Assembly: GCF_014831675.1 (NCBI RefSeq)
Contig: NZ_VJXY01000004.1
Span: 124,001 to 188,000 of the forward strand
DNA: 64,000 nt
DNA from: Komarekiella delphini-convector SJRDD-AB1
Lineage (GTDB): Bacteria > Cyanobacteriota > Cyanobacteriia > Cyanobacteriales > Nostocaceae
Direction: 5' to 3'
Below are positions 27,663 through 36,303 of the stretch, piece after piece; the stretch's first letter is position 1, and each line of letters opens with the position of its first letter. The position numbers and the translations under genes were made by a program. The notes below the pieces were generated by a model. The model did not search any database and had not been told where the DNA came from. It saw nothing but the letters and a program-made list of their open reading frames with translations.

Positions 27663-27701
27663 ATTACTACGTATAGCTCACGCAGATACTCAGTGTAGTA
27701 T
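27663..27701 (+). promoter_or_regulatory. Leader motif copy 3 with hairpin
   Basis: ATTACTAC then GCTCACGCA (27676-27684), then ATACT (27686-27690) and AGTAT (27697-27701). GTG 27722 starts 37 bases after the core. Confidence 0.5.
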
Positions 27702-27721
27702 TTTAAGCGAAAAATCAAAAA

Positions 27722-28606
27722 GTGAGCTTAACATCTGAAATAAAAAATAGAACCTCACCTATCAGAAGGTGGTTTGACTCTAGACTCAACCAGATAGTTC
27801 TTAAGATGATTACTAGCCATAACCAATTATTAGAAAATCAAGAAATTATCAGACCAATTGATGGGGTAGATTTTCCATTAGTAGGAAATGCGATCGCCAA
27901 AGCCCTTGCCAAGTATTTAGGAAACATCTATGAAGACCAAACATGGTTTACTAATTGTCTTGCTCAGGTTGGAGCAAAAGCCCTCAAAATATAATATGCC
28001 TTCGATTACTGTATTACAAATTCAAATTCACTTGAAGAATAAGCTCTAAAGTGTATGCTCTTGGGTGCATTAGAAAATTATGCTCGTAGCCGTAATATTC
28101 ATGAGATTATTCAACCTTTTCTACAAGGAGAAAAAACCCTTCAGCTTGAAGCACAATACTTCAAAAAATGGCTTCCTAGTATCCAAGATACATCTCAAAT
28201 TATCGGTATTGTACCCCGTACATGGCAAACAGTAGCTAATCAAGTAAGTGGAAATATTACCTGCAATGCTTCATATCCTTTAAGTGAATATCTTGGAGGT
28301 GCTGATTGCCAGATAATTGCTGGAAATACTCTCATCGATGTACGAACAACTGCCAAAAAGCGTCCCTTCTCTCTAGAAAATTTTTACCAACAAATAAGTT
28401 ATGTCCTGCTTGATAGCAATGATACCTATAGTATCAATCAACTGGTCTGGTTTTACAGCCGCCAACAGTCGGTATTCTTCTATCCTACTGACAAAATATT
28501 CCGCGACTTGCAAGCAACAAGAGAAGAATTTAAGAAAATGATTCTTGATAACTATCACACAAATAGGCTAGCAGAACAAAACAAGTGTTTATATCTTCCC
28601 CAGTAA
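27722..28606 (+). pseudogene. Hypothetical gene interrupted by two in-frame TAA codons
   Basis: GTG 27722 opens MSLTSEIKNRTSPIRRWFDS, a familiar N-terminus of a bacterial family starting with (L/T)SE(L/I)KxxxSPxRxF. The frame meets TAA at 27992 and again about 19 codons later, then stays open in the same frame to TAA 28606, where ATG 28055 could restart a 183-residue piece. That piece has ADCQIIAGNTLIDVRTTAKK, a PD-(D/E)XK-like strand pair, and LVWFYSRQQSVFFYP. Both stops sit where Gln codons (CAA) would fit. The halves may be translated separately. Confidence 0.6.
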
Positions 28607-28616
28607 GGATAAAGAT

Positions 28617-28817
28617 ATGATTCAAGACTTTCAACTCAATCCTAGCTTCAATATCCACTTCGATGGTATGAAGTATCACGCCAAGATTCACTTTGATGAT
28701 GCTTTTGAAACTGAAGCAGAAGAAATTCCAGAAAGTGATATGGCAACTCTTGCTACAAAAGTATCTAACCGTTGGCGGCAGTATCTTCTGCATATTGTAA
28801 ATAAATACAGACAGTAA
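28617..28817 (+). CDS. Small hypothetical protein (66 aa)
   Basis: 66 residues, starting 10 bases after the preceding frame ends. It is acidic in the middle (FDDAFETEAEEIPESDMATL) with a basic helical C-terminus (VSNRWRQYLLHIVNKYRQ). No family recognised. The close spacing suggests co-expression with the interrupted gene upstream. Confidence 0.5.
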   Translation: MIQDFQLNPSFNIHFDGMKYHAKIHFDDAFETEAEEIPESDMATLATKVSNRWRQYLLHIVNKYRQ

Positions 28818-28890
28818 TCTACTAGTTAGCCCTTTCCAAGCAGAGGGTTAACTTAACAAATTAAAATCAAGTTTTGGTCGTTTAAATACT

Positions 28891-30309
28891 ATGAAATTAG
28901 GTTTCTATCCAGTATTGGGTAAGAGCGATTTTATTAGAAGCAAGGGTAAAAAAATCCCAATCTGGCAGTTGCTTGAGTATCAGCCGGTGGGCTGGCTATA
29001 CTCACTCGCGATTAAGGCAGAAATTGTTCCAGATAGTCCTATTATTCATGACTGTGGGGCATTTAACTACCGTGACCAAGATATCCCCACTCTAAATGGT
29101 AAATATGTTGATGCCCACTGGTCTATTCATAGATATCGAGAACGCTCAAAGGTCGGCGATATTATTGTTTGTCCCGACCATTTACTTGTTGGAGAAAATA
29201 TCAGGGAACGGCAAGAATACAACCTTAAACAAGCAGAAACATTTATCCAACTTGCTAAAAGTTATCTTCCCAACAGAATACCCCTAGCAGTCATCCACGG
29301 GCAGTCTCTCAGTGAACGCCTCGAAGTAGCAAAATATTTTTTGGGACTGGGATACCGTCATCTCGGCATCGGTGGGCTTGTTTCCCAGGCGAGAGAGTAT
29401 TCGATTAACTTACACATTATCAAAACAATAACTCAAGTTGTGCGATCGCTAATTGACTGGGAACGAGTATTGTCGAAGGCGGGTGCAATGCCTGCGGCGG
29501 GCGTAGCCATCGCACCATTGCACAGCAACTCCACAGGAGCATTGAACGAGCCAAATGCTCACCTGCACGTTTTTGGATTATGCTCGCCCCAGTATGCCAA
29601 AGCTTTCATTCAGATGGGACTATCCTTTGATGGTTCAACTTTTATCCGGGAAGGACTAGGCGGTGGGATGTTCGTCAGCCACGAGGAAAAATTAATTCGG
29701 ATACCAACCCACTATGCGCCAAAGTGCAACTGTCATGTTTGCAGGGTTCTCAACCGACATAGGATTGACCCTCGGCTGACAAACAAAGGACGGACGCATA
29801 CTATGGGAAGAATCGCCCACAACCTCAATCTGGTGATCAGCACCTACAGAAAGTTCACTCCCAAGGAAAAAATCTACCTGGTTGCTGGATGTGGCAAGCA
29901 GCTTACCTACCCTGCTGCCGCCAAAGACTTATATTATTCCCAGCACTTTCAAGCGTGCCGTCGCTACGTAGAAGAACAAGAGTCAAGATGGTATATCCTC
30001 TCACCTTTACATCAAGTTATTAACCCAGAAACAATCATCAAACCCTACGACAAATCCCCCTATTCCTTATCTCATCAGGAACGCATACTATGGGCACAAC
30101 AAGTAGCAGAAAGCCTCATACAAGTTGCGTCCCCGGAAATAGAGTTTGTATTCTTGACGGGCAAGCTTTACAGACAGGAGGTAACACCCATTTTACAAAC
30201 AAAAGGATACGAAACAAAAGTACCAATGCAGCACCTAGCCATTGGACAGCAACTTGCCTGGATAAAGAAGGAACTGGAGCAAGAAAAACAGCTTGTTTTA
30301 GATATATAA
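28891..30309 (+). CDS. TGT-superfamily transglycosylase fused to a DUF6884-like domain (DpdA-like)
   Basis: 472 residues. Residues 1-310 resemble tRNA-guanine transglycosylases: HDCGAFNY in the place of DSGGFQ (about 54-61), VIHGQSLSERLEVAKYFLGL, LHVFGL, and a zinc site CNCHVC (about 279-284) with HNLNLVIST later. Residues about 330-465 (VAGCGKQLTYPAAAKDLYYS; IKPYDKSPYSL; WAQQVAESL) look like DUF6884. Such enzymes swap a base for a 7-deazaguanine in tRNA or, in DpdA, in DNA. A repeat-derived insert of about 25 residues lies before LHVFGL. No other dpd gene is seen nearby. Confidence 0.75.
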   Translation: MKLGFYPVLGKSDFIRSKGKKIPIWQLLEYQPVGWLYSLAIKAEIVPDSPIIHDCGAFNYRDQDIPTLNGKYVDAHWSIHRYRERSKVGDIIVCPDHLLVGENIRERQEYNLKQAETFIQLAKSYLPNRIPLAVIHGQSLSERLEVAKYFLGLGYRHLGIGGLVSQAREYSINLHIIKTITQVVRSLIDWERVLSKAGAMPAAGVAIAPLHSNSTGALNEPNAHLHVFGLCSPQYAKAFIQMGLSFDGSTFIREGLGGGMFVSHEEKLIRIPTHYAPKCNCHVCRVLNRHRIDPRLTNKGRTHTMGRIAHNLNLVISTYRKFTPKEKIYLVAGCGKQLTYPAAAKDLYYSQHFQACRRYVEEQESRWYILSPLHQVINPETIIKPYDKSPYSLSHQERILWAQQVAESLIQVASPEIEFVFLTGKLYRQEVTPILQTKGYETKVPMQHLAIGQQLAWIKKELEQEKQLVLDI

Positions 30310-30337
30310 CCCAGCAGTAATAGCACCCAAATAATTT

Positions 30338-31180
30338 ATGGAGACTACAAAGCGAGTAATTAATATAAGTGAAAAATTCGGTAGCTGGATTGTACTAGAC
30401 AAACAAGGAAAGCAAGTATTATGCCAGTGTGATTGTGGAACCCAAAAACTTGTCTACAGTCACACCCTCACCAATGGTCGGTCAACTAATTGCGGTTGTA
30501 AAAAAAGAAAAGAATTCATCCCAGTTGGGGCAAACTTCGGGAGACTAAAAGTTATATCCGATGTAGAAGTTAAGGGGAAAAGGGGTGAACTACTACTCCT
30601 TACCTTATGCAGCTGCGGAACCCAAAAGTATATCAGTAAAAATAGCCTAAAAAGAGGGCTTACACAAAGCTGCGGATGCTTGCAGCGCGAAACCCTCAAG
30701 AGCGATAAAACTGTCCACGGCCACTGCAAAAGCCACGAGTATAACTCCTGGTTACACATCAAGCGCATCTGCTATAACAAGAACCACCATCAGTACAAGT
30801 ATCATGGCGGGTGCGGAATTGAAGTTGATGCATCCTGGCGCGATAACTTTACCCAGTTCTTAAAAGATATGGGAGTAGCACCCGAAGGAACAGTCATAGC
30901 ACGTATTGACCTAGAAAGTGACTTTGCTCCCGGAAATTGTCAATGGATACCTAGAAAAGAGCATTACCGTCAAATACATTTCTTAAAAAAAAAAGAATTA
31001 TTCATTTCTCAAACTTTACCCAAACCAGTTGTTACAAATTGTGAGATTAATGTTTCACCAAATATTATTCGCGCAATTGTCAAAGCTCATGCAAATGGTG
31101 AAGCCAATATGAATAAACTTGCTACACAATATCAAATTAGCACTCAAGATGCAATAAATATTATCCTTCACCACGCTTAA
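30338..31180 (+). CDS. HNH-like/zinc-knuckle phage-type protein
   Basis: 280 residues. Three Cys clusters of the form CxCG...CGC (QCDCGTQKL/NCGCKKR; CSCGTQKY/SCGCLQR) are repeated zinc knuckles. The centre holds HEYNSWLHIKRICYN, YHGGCGIEVDASWRDNFTQF, then VIARIDLESDFAPGNCQWIP, the pattern of phage HNH/AP2-associated endonucleases (R-x-D...N-C-x-W). The C-terminal 40 residues look like a small HTH (NKLATQYQISTQDAINI). It probably binds and cuts DNA as a selfish or regulatory nuclease. Confidence 0.65.
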   Translation: METTKRVINISEKFGSWIVLDKQGKQVLCQCDCGTQKLVYSHTLTNGRSTNCGCKKRKEFIPVGANFGRLKVISDVEVKGKRGELLLLTLCSCGTQKYISKNSLKRGLTQSCGCLQRETLKSDKTVHGHCKSHEYNSWLHIKRICYNKNHHQYKYHGGCGIEVDASWRDNFTQFLKDMGVAPEGTVIARIDLESDFAPGNCQWIPRKEHYRQIHFLKKKELFISQTLPKPVVTNCEINVSPNIIRAIVKAHANGEANMNKLATQYQISTQDAINIILHHA

Positions 31181-31200
31181 TCATAATTTTATTTTTAATA

Positions 31201-31237
31201 AAAGTGCGTCATCAATTATAATGGCGCACTTTTTATT
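31201..31237 (+). terminator. Rho-independent terminator
   Basis: AAAGTGCG (31201-31208) pairs with CGCACTTT (31225-31232), followed by TTTATTTT. It ends the HNH-like gene transcript. Confidence 0.65.
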
Positions 31238-31539
31238 TTCAATAAGTCATTGAATATTTTAAATAAAAATTAATCTGTTCATAGATGAATCACCACAGTT
31301 ATTACACACTTTGTAAAGGTAATTATTAGGAGTAATTCAGCAATCAAGAATATCCAAAGTATTTTATCTGAGCATGAAGTTAACTGCACATGGCTAAATA
31401 ATAGCGAGTTTTAACTAAGTGTTCATACAAATACGAAATCATTCCTTAGGTAGAAAAAGTAACTAAATTTTCTACCACAGACGAAATTATCAACTAGCTA
31501 GGCAAGCAAAACCTCAAGTCAAAATCATAAAAATTGTAC
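31238..31539 (+). other. Gap with a weak leader motif and a hairpin
   Basis: AATCACCAC at 31288-31296 resembles the first half of the leader motif; the second half (TTACACACT) is degenerate. GGTAGAAAA (31449-31457) and TTTTCTACC (31468-31476) make a perfect 9-bp hairpin about 60 bases before the next gene. No gene seen. Confidence 0.35.
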
Positions 31540-31995
31540 ATGCTAATACACAACGGCTCTTACATCTGGTTTCACGCAGGACAAACTACAAGATGGGGAA
31601 CTATAAATGCGATTAAAGCATTGCCATACCTAATGATTGCATACCAAATCGACGGACAGTGGTACAGTGACCCCGATTTTTTACCACCCAAAAATCTAGA
31701 AGTAAAACCAACAATTCCTATAAGTTCAGCAATTATTCACATACCAAAAACAACAGTTGAGCTACAACCAATTGTTCAATTATGTGCAGGATTTAGAAAC
31801 AGAAAAATTCACAGTCTTTGGGTAGTTAATGCTCCAGAGCAGCTATTGAAACATATCTTAGAGTGCAAGCAATGGAACAGTATATCACCCAAGCAACTAT
31901 TAGAAACTCTGTATGAATTAATTCTTTATGGCTACGAAGTCAAAATACTTCCCGCCAAAAAGGAAACCATATCCCCAATCGAATGGATGGAATAG
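31540..31995 (+). CDS. Hypothetical protein (151 aa)
   Basis: ATG 31540 (a TTG lies two codons earlier). A small beta-rich N-terminal part (YIWFHAGQTTRWGTINAIKA; QIDGQWYSDPDFLPP) is followed by a helical C-terminus (QLLKHILECKQWNSISPKQL). No family recognised. It overlaps or abuts the next gene, so the two form a pair. Confidence 0.5.
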   Translation: MLIHNGSYIWFHAGQTTRWGTINAIKALPYLMIAYQIDGQWYSDPDFLPPKNLEVKPTIPISSAIIHIPKTTVELQPIVQLCAGFRNRKIHSLWVVNAPEQLLKHILECKQWNSISPKQLLETLYELILYGYEVKILPAKKETISPIEWME

Positions 31996-31997
31996 TA

Positions 31998-32825
31998 ATG
32001 ACTAATAGCAACCAACAACTCACACTTTACTATCCTTGTGTAGTCCAAATTCTAGATCAGTTTGTACAGACAATATCAGTTGAGTTTTGGATACACAATC
32101 CAATAAACGAAAAATGGAATTTGGTAGCATTGAAAGACAGTGAGTGCAACATATCGGGTTATACATCTGCGACAGCACCACGTAGAATGGCATATCTCAA
32201 TGAAGAATATCTATCAATAGAAGCCTTTTTGCAAGCCAAAAAAGAAGAAGGTGTAGACTATCCCATTCGACATAAAAGAACTTATCTGACAGTTAAGGGT
32301 GCTGCATCTCACAAACTATTCTGGACATGGACAAATCCTCAGACCAATAAAATTGAACGCATCCATTGGCATCCTTTAGCTATGAAAGTAAAGGCAAGTG
32401 AAGATGACCGAACTGACTACTCAAATATAACTCCAGTCAAGATTGTAAATGGAAAATTAATTACACTTGAAAAGGACAATCTACCATCAAATAGAGCAGC
32501 TTTTTCGGAGTTTCTTGCAGACAGGGAAGAAAACCTCCGCCTTGCACTTGAAGCCCTAAAATCACCCAATCCTGATGCCGCACTTGAACTGCTAGCCATC
32601 ATGGAAGAAATATCCAAAGACTGCTTCTACGCCAGTTGGATTATGGGCAATGGATACAATTTAGAATCAATTCTTAAATCATGGGATGGCACTAGCAACG
32701 TCAGCTATGGCGGTGGTGAAATCACACAGCAACAGTTAGCACTAATGCGCGTTCTTTCTGAACTATCCCAAGGTTGGTGGTTTTGGGATGAAGATCAGGA
32801 CACTGGGGTAATTTTTCAAAGTTAA
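31998..32825 (+). CDS. Hypothetical protein (275 aa)
   Basis: Likely start ATG 31998 (an ATG at 31983 lies inside the upstream gene). The N-terminal half is beta-rich (LTLYYPCVVQILDQFVQTIS; WIHNPINEKWNLVALKDSE), the middle has GAASHKLFWTWTNPQ, and the C-terminal half is helical (REENLRLALEALKSPNPDAA) with a Trp-rich end (QGWWFWDEDQD). No catalytic motif recognised. It ends before a bidirectional terminator region. Confidence 0.5.
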   Translation: MTNSNQQLTLYYPCVVQILDQFVQTISVEFWIHNPINEKWNLVALKDSECNISGYTSATAPRRMAYLNEEYLSIEAFLQAKKEEGVDYPIRHKRTYLTVKGAASHKLFWTWTNPQTNKIERIHWHPLAMKVKASEDDRTDYSNITPVKIVNGKLITLEKDNLPSNRAAFSEFLADREENLRLALEALKSPNPDAALELLAIMEEISKDCFYASWIMGNGYNLESILKSWDGTSNVSYGGGEITQQQLALMRVLSELSQGWWFWDEDQDTGVIFQS

Positions 32826-32888
32826 ACTTACAGGGGAATCGCCTGATTATTTGGGCTGGGAGTATTGCGATCGCTGTACATGATCGGG

Positions 32889-32925
32889 AATGCGCTTACG
32901 ATTAACAGTAGCGCATTTTTTACAC
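32889..32925 (+). terminator. Rho-independent terminator
   Basis: AATGCGCT (32889-32896) pairs with AGCGCATT (32910-32917), followed by a T run. It serves the gene ending at 32825. Confidence 0.6.
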
Positions 32926-33080
32926 TCAGTATGTCAAAGGTTAATTTTGAGTATGGGAAAGATGGCAATGTTTGAGGAAAGCCGCTGAGACAACTACTTC
33001 GATCTAAGAGTAAGCGTCTACACCTGTGTAGCAACTGGTTAATTTCTATTTTCAGTCGTTTTAGAGATAACTATCTCATA

Positions 33081-33106
33081 CCCATTACTGAGTACTCAGT
33101 AATGGG
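33081..33106. terminator. Perfect 26-bp palindrome, likely bidirectional terminator
   Basis: CCCATTACTGAGT at 33081-33093 is mirrored exactly by ACTCAGTAATGGG at 33094-33106. It sits between genes converging from both sides, so a two-way terminator is likely; a dimeric operator is an alternative. Confidence 0.5.
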
Positions 33107-33112
33107 TTATAC

Positions 33113-33526
33113 TTACAACTCCATATCGCAATTCTGAGTTGGAGAAAATTGATATTGCCTTTGTCTTGCGGCCGCTATTTCAAAAGAGGTATCAAATTCA
33201 GTAGCCTTTGTTCCAAGTTTTAATTCCTCGTATAAAGGCACACCATCACCGTCATTATCACTCTTGAGAATCTTGGTCATGATATGAGCAGGGGCAACTT
33301 GCGCGAGGCGATTTACTACATTAGCAACAAACTCGTTAGATGCTTCGCAGCCATTAAGGTATCTAATCAAGGCATCAGCAGTAGCCTCAGTCATCTTGGC
33401 TGGGTTTTTTACCCCGGCTTCCAGAATAAAGTCATCATAAATAGCTTTCTCACTATCAGTAAAATTTTCCTTGCAAGCTTGTTGGATAATTAATTCAGCC
33501 TGCTGTTGTTGATTTAAAATTGTCAT
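33113..33526 (-). CDS. Hypothetical protein with an EF-hand/dockerin-like loop
   Basis: 137 residues. The first 90 are helical (AELIIQQACKENFTDSEKAI). At about 98-110 is SDNDGDGVPLYEELKLGT, a calcium-binding loop with the DxDxDG pattern and a trailing helix. The last 25 residues are polar. No signal peptide, so a cytoplasmic calcium- or magnesium-binding role is possible. The divergent neighbour at 33562 starts 35 bases away on the other strand. Confidence 0.55.
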   Translation of the reverse strand: MTILNQQQQAELIIQQACKENFTDSEKAIYDDFILEAGVKNPAKMTEATADALIRYLNGCEASNEFVANVVNRLAQVAPAHIMTKILKSDNDGDGVPLYEELKLGTKATEFDTSFEIAAARQRQYQFSPTQNCDMEL

Positions 33527-33561
33527 AGTGGTTTTTAGATGTTGTTAAAGGAGTAACAGAT

Positions 33562-33792
33562 ATGACACATTATGTTTGCGATTTGTATGGCAATACAAAC
33601 TGGAAGATTCCAGTAGAAGAAGTCGCCGCTAGAACATTCAATACAGAACAAGAAGCACAACAATGGTTCCAAGAGAAGTGTTCTGATAACAGTATTGAAT
33701 TTAGTGGCTTCCATGACACTGAACGCTACGTCACTAACTGGGTTTCCTGCAACGGCAAAGAAGTTGGTGAAATCACCAAACGCCCTACCTAA
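33562..33792 (+). CDS. Small hypothetical protein (76 aa)
   Basis: ATG 33562 with AGGAG 10 bases upstream. A compact alpha/beta protein: MTHYVCDLYGNTNWKIPVEE, then a helix (NTEQEAQQWFQEKC), then a beta pair ending GKEVGEITKRP. No family recognised. A 9-bp hairpin (33819-33845) follows. Confidence 0.55.
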   Translation: MTHYVCDLYGNTNWKIPVEEVAARTFNTEQEAQQWFQEKCSDNSIEFSGFHDTERYVTNWVSCNGKEVGEITKRPT

Positions 33793-33818
33793 TTCCAACA
33801 AATTCTATTAGAAATTCA

Positions 33819-33845
33819 GAAAATTGTTTGTACCAGACAATTTTC
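33819..33845 (+). terminator. Hairpin between 33562-33792 and the FolD-like gene
   Basis: GAAAATTGT (33819-33827) and ACAATTTTC (33837-33845), perfect, with a short T run. It is either the terminator of the small gene or a leader hairpin for the FolD-like gene at 33871. Confidence 0.4.
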
Positions 33846-33870
33846 TTCATCAAATTTAACGCCATATTAA

Positions 33871-35061
33871 ATGACGCTCATAGACGGACAGTTAATACGA
33901 GAACACGTAAAGCAAGAATGTCAAAAATACAAATCCATATTTCAAGCATCTCAAAAAGAAGTAGCAATCATCAGATTTGAGGCTTCAGAAAATGCCAGCA
34001 ATGAATTAAGAGCTAGATATGAAGCAGCCAGAATCTCAGCAGTACAAAAAGTAGCTATTTTCAACGCTATTGGCATTACTCCCAATTATATTGTGCTATC
34101 ACCTAATATCGCAGTAGAGCAATTTGACGGCATTGTTCAATCCATTAACGAAAACACCCAAGTCACTGCTGCTATTGTTCAATATCCAATTCCAGCGAAG
34201 TTTACAAGCTCAATTGGGCTATTAGAGCCACAAAAAGATATAGATATCGTCCGCAGACAAAGCAACAATTTCTTTGAAAGTTGTGCTACTGCTGAAGGAA
34301 TCGCCAGAATTGTTGAATCCTACGCACAAAGGGATTCCAATGTTGCAGTTGTCGGCGGAGGTGGCTTTGTGGGCAATGGTGTCATCAAATATTTAGAAGC
34401 AACCAGAGTCAGTTGTTTCTGTTTGGAAGACGGCGATGATCTGACTAGAACTCAAGATGCTGACATTGTAGTATCAGTCACCGGAAGACGAGGAATTTTC
34501 ACGGACTATGTACTCCCCTCTCATCGCTTAGTTGTCGATGGTGGCTTTACACCTACTGCTTCTGGTGCTGCTGGCGATGTAGACCGCAGTGCTTACAGCA
34601 TCCCCCAGAACATTACGCCCGTCCCTGGAGGTGTTGGCCCGATAGAAATGGCAATTTTAGCAGAACGTTTGGTAAAAATGGATTTGGGCATAGAACTTGG
34701 AAAATGGAACTACCAGCAATTACAGCAAGAACAAATGCAACGCGCTACTATAATTGCCCCCATAGCTAGACTGTTCTTTGGGCAGCAAGCAACTGCCTAT
34801 CCCCAATCCATTCGCACAGAAAAAGAAAACCTATTTGTCTTGGAAGGTAGTAACTACCAGATCAGCTTCAATAGCACCACGCAAAGTTTAACTGTTGCCA
34901 GAACCAATGAAAAGCTAACGCTGATTCGGCTAACTCTTGCAAGTAATCAAATTGAAACCGCCAGGGGTATAACCAACGAGGACGTAGCAAGATGGCAGCA
35001 AATTCAAACTGCGATCGATTCAACAATAACGCAATCAACTGATAGAGGTATAGAGCTTTGA
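33871..35061 (+). CDS. FolD-like protein with altered active site and C-terminal extension
   Basis: 396 residues. Residues 1-275 follow bifunctional methylenetetrahydrofolate dehydrogenase/cyclohydrolase: S56-x3-K60 where FolD has Tyr-x3-Lys, AAIVQYPIP (Gln kept), QKDIDI for KDVDG, the Rossmann VVGGGGFVGNG, and ITPVPGGVGPIEMAIL. Catalytic Tyr is replaced by Ser, so normal FolD activity is doubtful. Residues 290-396 are an extra mixed domain. The stop overlaps the next TTG start by 4 bases, linking it to a glycosyltransferase. Confidence 0.75.
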   Translation: MTLIDGQLIREHVKQECQKYKSIFQASQKEVAIIRFEASENASNELRARYEAARISAVQKVAIFNAIGITPNYIVLSPNIAVEQFDGIVQSINENTQVTAAIVQYPIPAKFTSSIGLLEPQKDIDIVRRQSNNFFESCATAEGIARIVESYAQRDSNVAVVGGGGFVGNGVIKYLEATRVSCFCLEDGDDLTRTQDADIVVSVTGRRGIFTDYVLPSHRLVVDGGFTPTASGAAGDVDRSAYSIPQNITPVPGGVGPIEMAILAERLVKMDLGIELGKWNYQQLQQEQMQRATIIAPIARLFFGQQATAYPQSIRTEKENLFVLEGSNYQISFNSTTQSLTVARTNEKLTLIRLTLASNQIETARGITNEDVARWQQIQTAIDSTITQSTDRGIEL

Positions 35062-35900
35062 AACTATCAATTATTACTGCAACCTACAATAGATCTATGC
35101 AGCTTGCATCTACTGCACTGCCAAGCATTCAAAGTCAAACTGACCGTAATTTTGAGTGGATTGTCATCAATGATGGCGCTAATCCTGATACTAGAGATAT
35201 CATCAACAGCATTAAGGCAAGAGCTGATTTTTCCATCAGTTACATTGAAATGGAACACCCTGACCCTTGCAGTGGCTTTGGCTTGTGCTACGCTCGAAAC
35301 CTGGGACTAGATGCAGCTGGTGGTGACATTGTTTCATACCTGGACGATGACAACAGCATTGCTCCTGAATTTGTTGCGTCAATGCGGCAGTACTTTGAAC
35401 AACATCCCAATATCCGATACAGCATGGCAAGACAGCAGCGCCGCCGCGATGTCATCCGCAATGGTAGTGTTATTCGCCAAGGGAAGCCGTTTGTTTCGCC
35501 TAGCAATTGCTGCTCCCTACAGCAGCTTCTATGGCAACAAGAGATATTCGACAGCAATGGTTTCGTCCACTACCGAAGCAATGCTGCGAGATGGAACCCC
35601 CGGTTTCAAGTATTCGCGGACTACGAGTATTTGCTGCAATGTGCTTGCATCTGGGGTGAAGGTGGCTTTGGTTTCAATGACAACATCCTTGTTAACTACA
35701 TTCAATCCTCTAGTGGTATTATTGGCAGTTCTAGCTACGAGCAATGGGCATCCGAGCTATTGCTGATTGTCGCTAATGCAGATAACTATCTTGTACTTCA
35801 AAACAATGCTATTGAACGCTTAGAGCAGCTTGCGGCAGCCTATAGTAACAAAGCACAAATCTCATTAACGCCAAAAGCATTTGCACTTCTTCCAATCTAA
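35058..35900 (+). CDS. Family 2 glycosyltransferase
   Basis: 280 residues from TTG 35058 in a TTGA overlap. GT-A fold signatures: LSIITATYNRSMQL at the N-terminus, WIVINDGANPD, then ARNLGLDAAGGDIVSYLDDD with the metal-binding DDD (DxD-like). It should transfer a sugar from a nucleotide sugar. The start codon is unusual, but the protein begins at the expected first beta strand. The coupling to a FolD-like gene is odd and may point to a formylated or one-carbon-modified sugar, which is speculation. Confidence 0.8.
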   Translation: MKLSIITATYNRSMQLASTALPSIQSQTDRNFEWIVINDGANPDTRDIINSIKARADFSISYIEMEHPDPCSGFGLCYARNLGLDAAGGDIVSYLDDDNSIAPEFVASMRQYFEQHPNIRYSMARQQRRRDVIRNGSVIRQGKPFVSPSNCCSLQQLLWQQEIFDSNGFVHYRSNAARWNPRFQVFADYEYLLQCACIWGEGGFGFNDNILVNYIQSSSGIIGSSSYEQWASELLLIVANADNYLVLQNNAIERLEQLAAAYSNKAQISLTPKAFALLPI

Positions 35901-36247
35901 AGAAGCTTGTCAATAGTGCTTAACTCTAGTCCAAAGTTCCCCCTGCTCTGGTTAAGAAAGACGATGACGGGGGCTAATGTTAATCATCAAGAGCAAAATT
36001 AAATCAATAGATTTAATTTTCTCTAAAGTCAACTACGATACCCAAAAAACTTAGCAGTAAGGCTACCACAATTACTAAGAGTTACAGTTATGTTCAAGGG
36101 ACACTATTTTGGGTAAAAATATGTATATAGTAATTCCATTTTATTTTTGAAAACCAAGTTTACTGAAAGCTTTGTGGATAAGGTTTTGATTATCACTATA
36201 TTTAGCAAGACTCAAGTCAGATTCTATCGTTAATGTGGCAATAACAA
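35901..36247. other. Gap with nested inverted repeats
   Basis: TACCCAAAA near 36040 and TTTTGGGTA near 36109-36118 enclose a second inverted pair (CTTAG..AGTAA / TTACT..AAG). No gene is seen. This could be the end of one transcript and the operator or promoter zone of the helicase gene. Confidence 0.35.
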
Positions 36248-36293
36248 AAACCACTACTTTTGACTAACGCCTACCTGCTAAAACAGCAAGTAG
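36248..36293 (+). promoter_or_regulatory. Leader motif copy 4 with hairpin
   Basis: AAACCACTAC (36248-36257), GACTAACGC (36262-36270), then CTACCTGCT (36271-36279) paired with AGCAAGTAG (36285-36293). ATG 36304 is 33 bases after the core. Confidence 0.6.
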
Positions 36294-36303
36294 GTAACTT
36301 TTT

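Noticed and set aside
27722-28606. A recoded genetic code (TAA read as Gln)
   Set aside because: Many clear genes here end with TAA at proper family ends, so general recoding does not fit.
30338-31180. Standard homing endonuclease in an intron
   Set aside because: No interrupted host gene or splice-like borders were seen around it.
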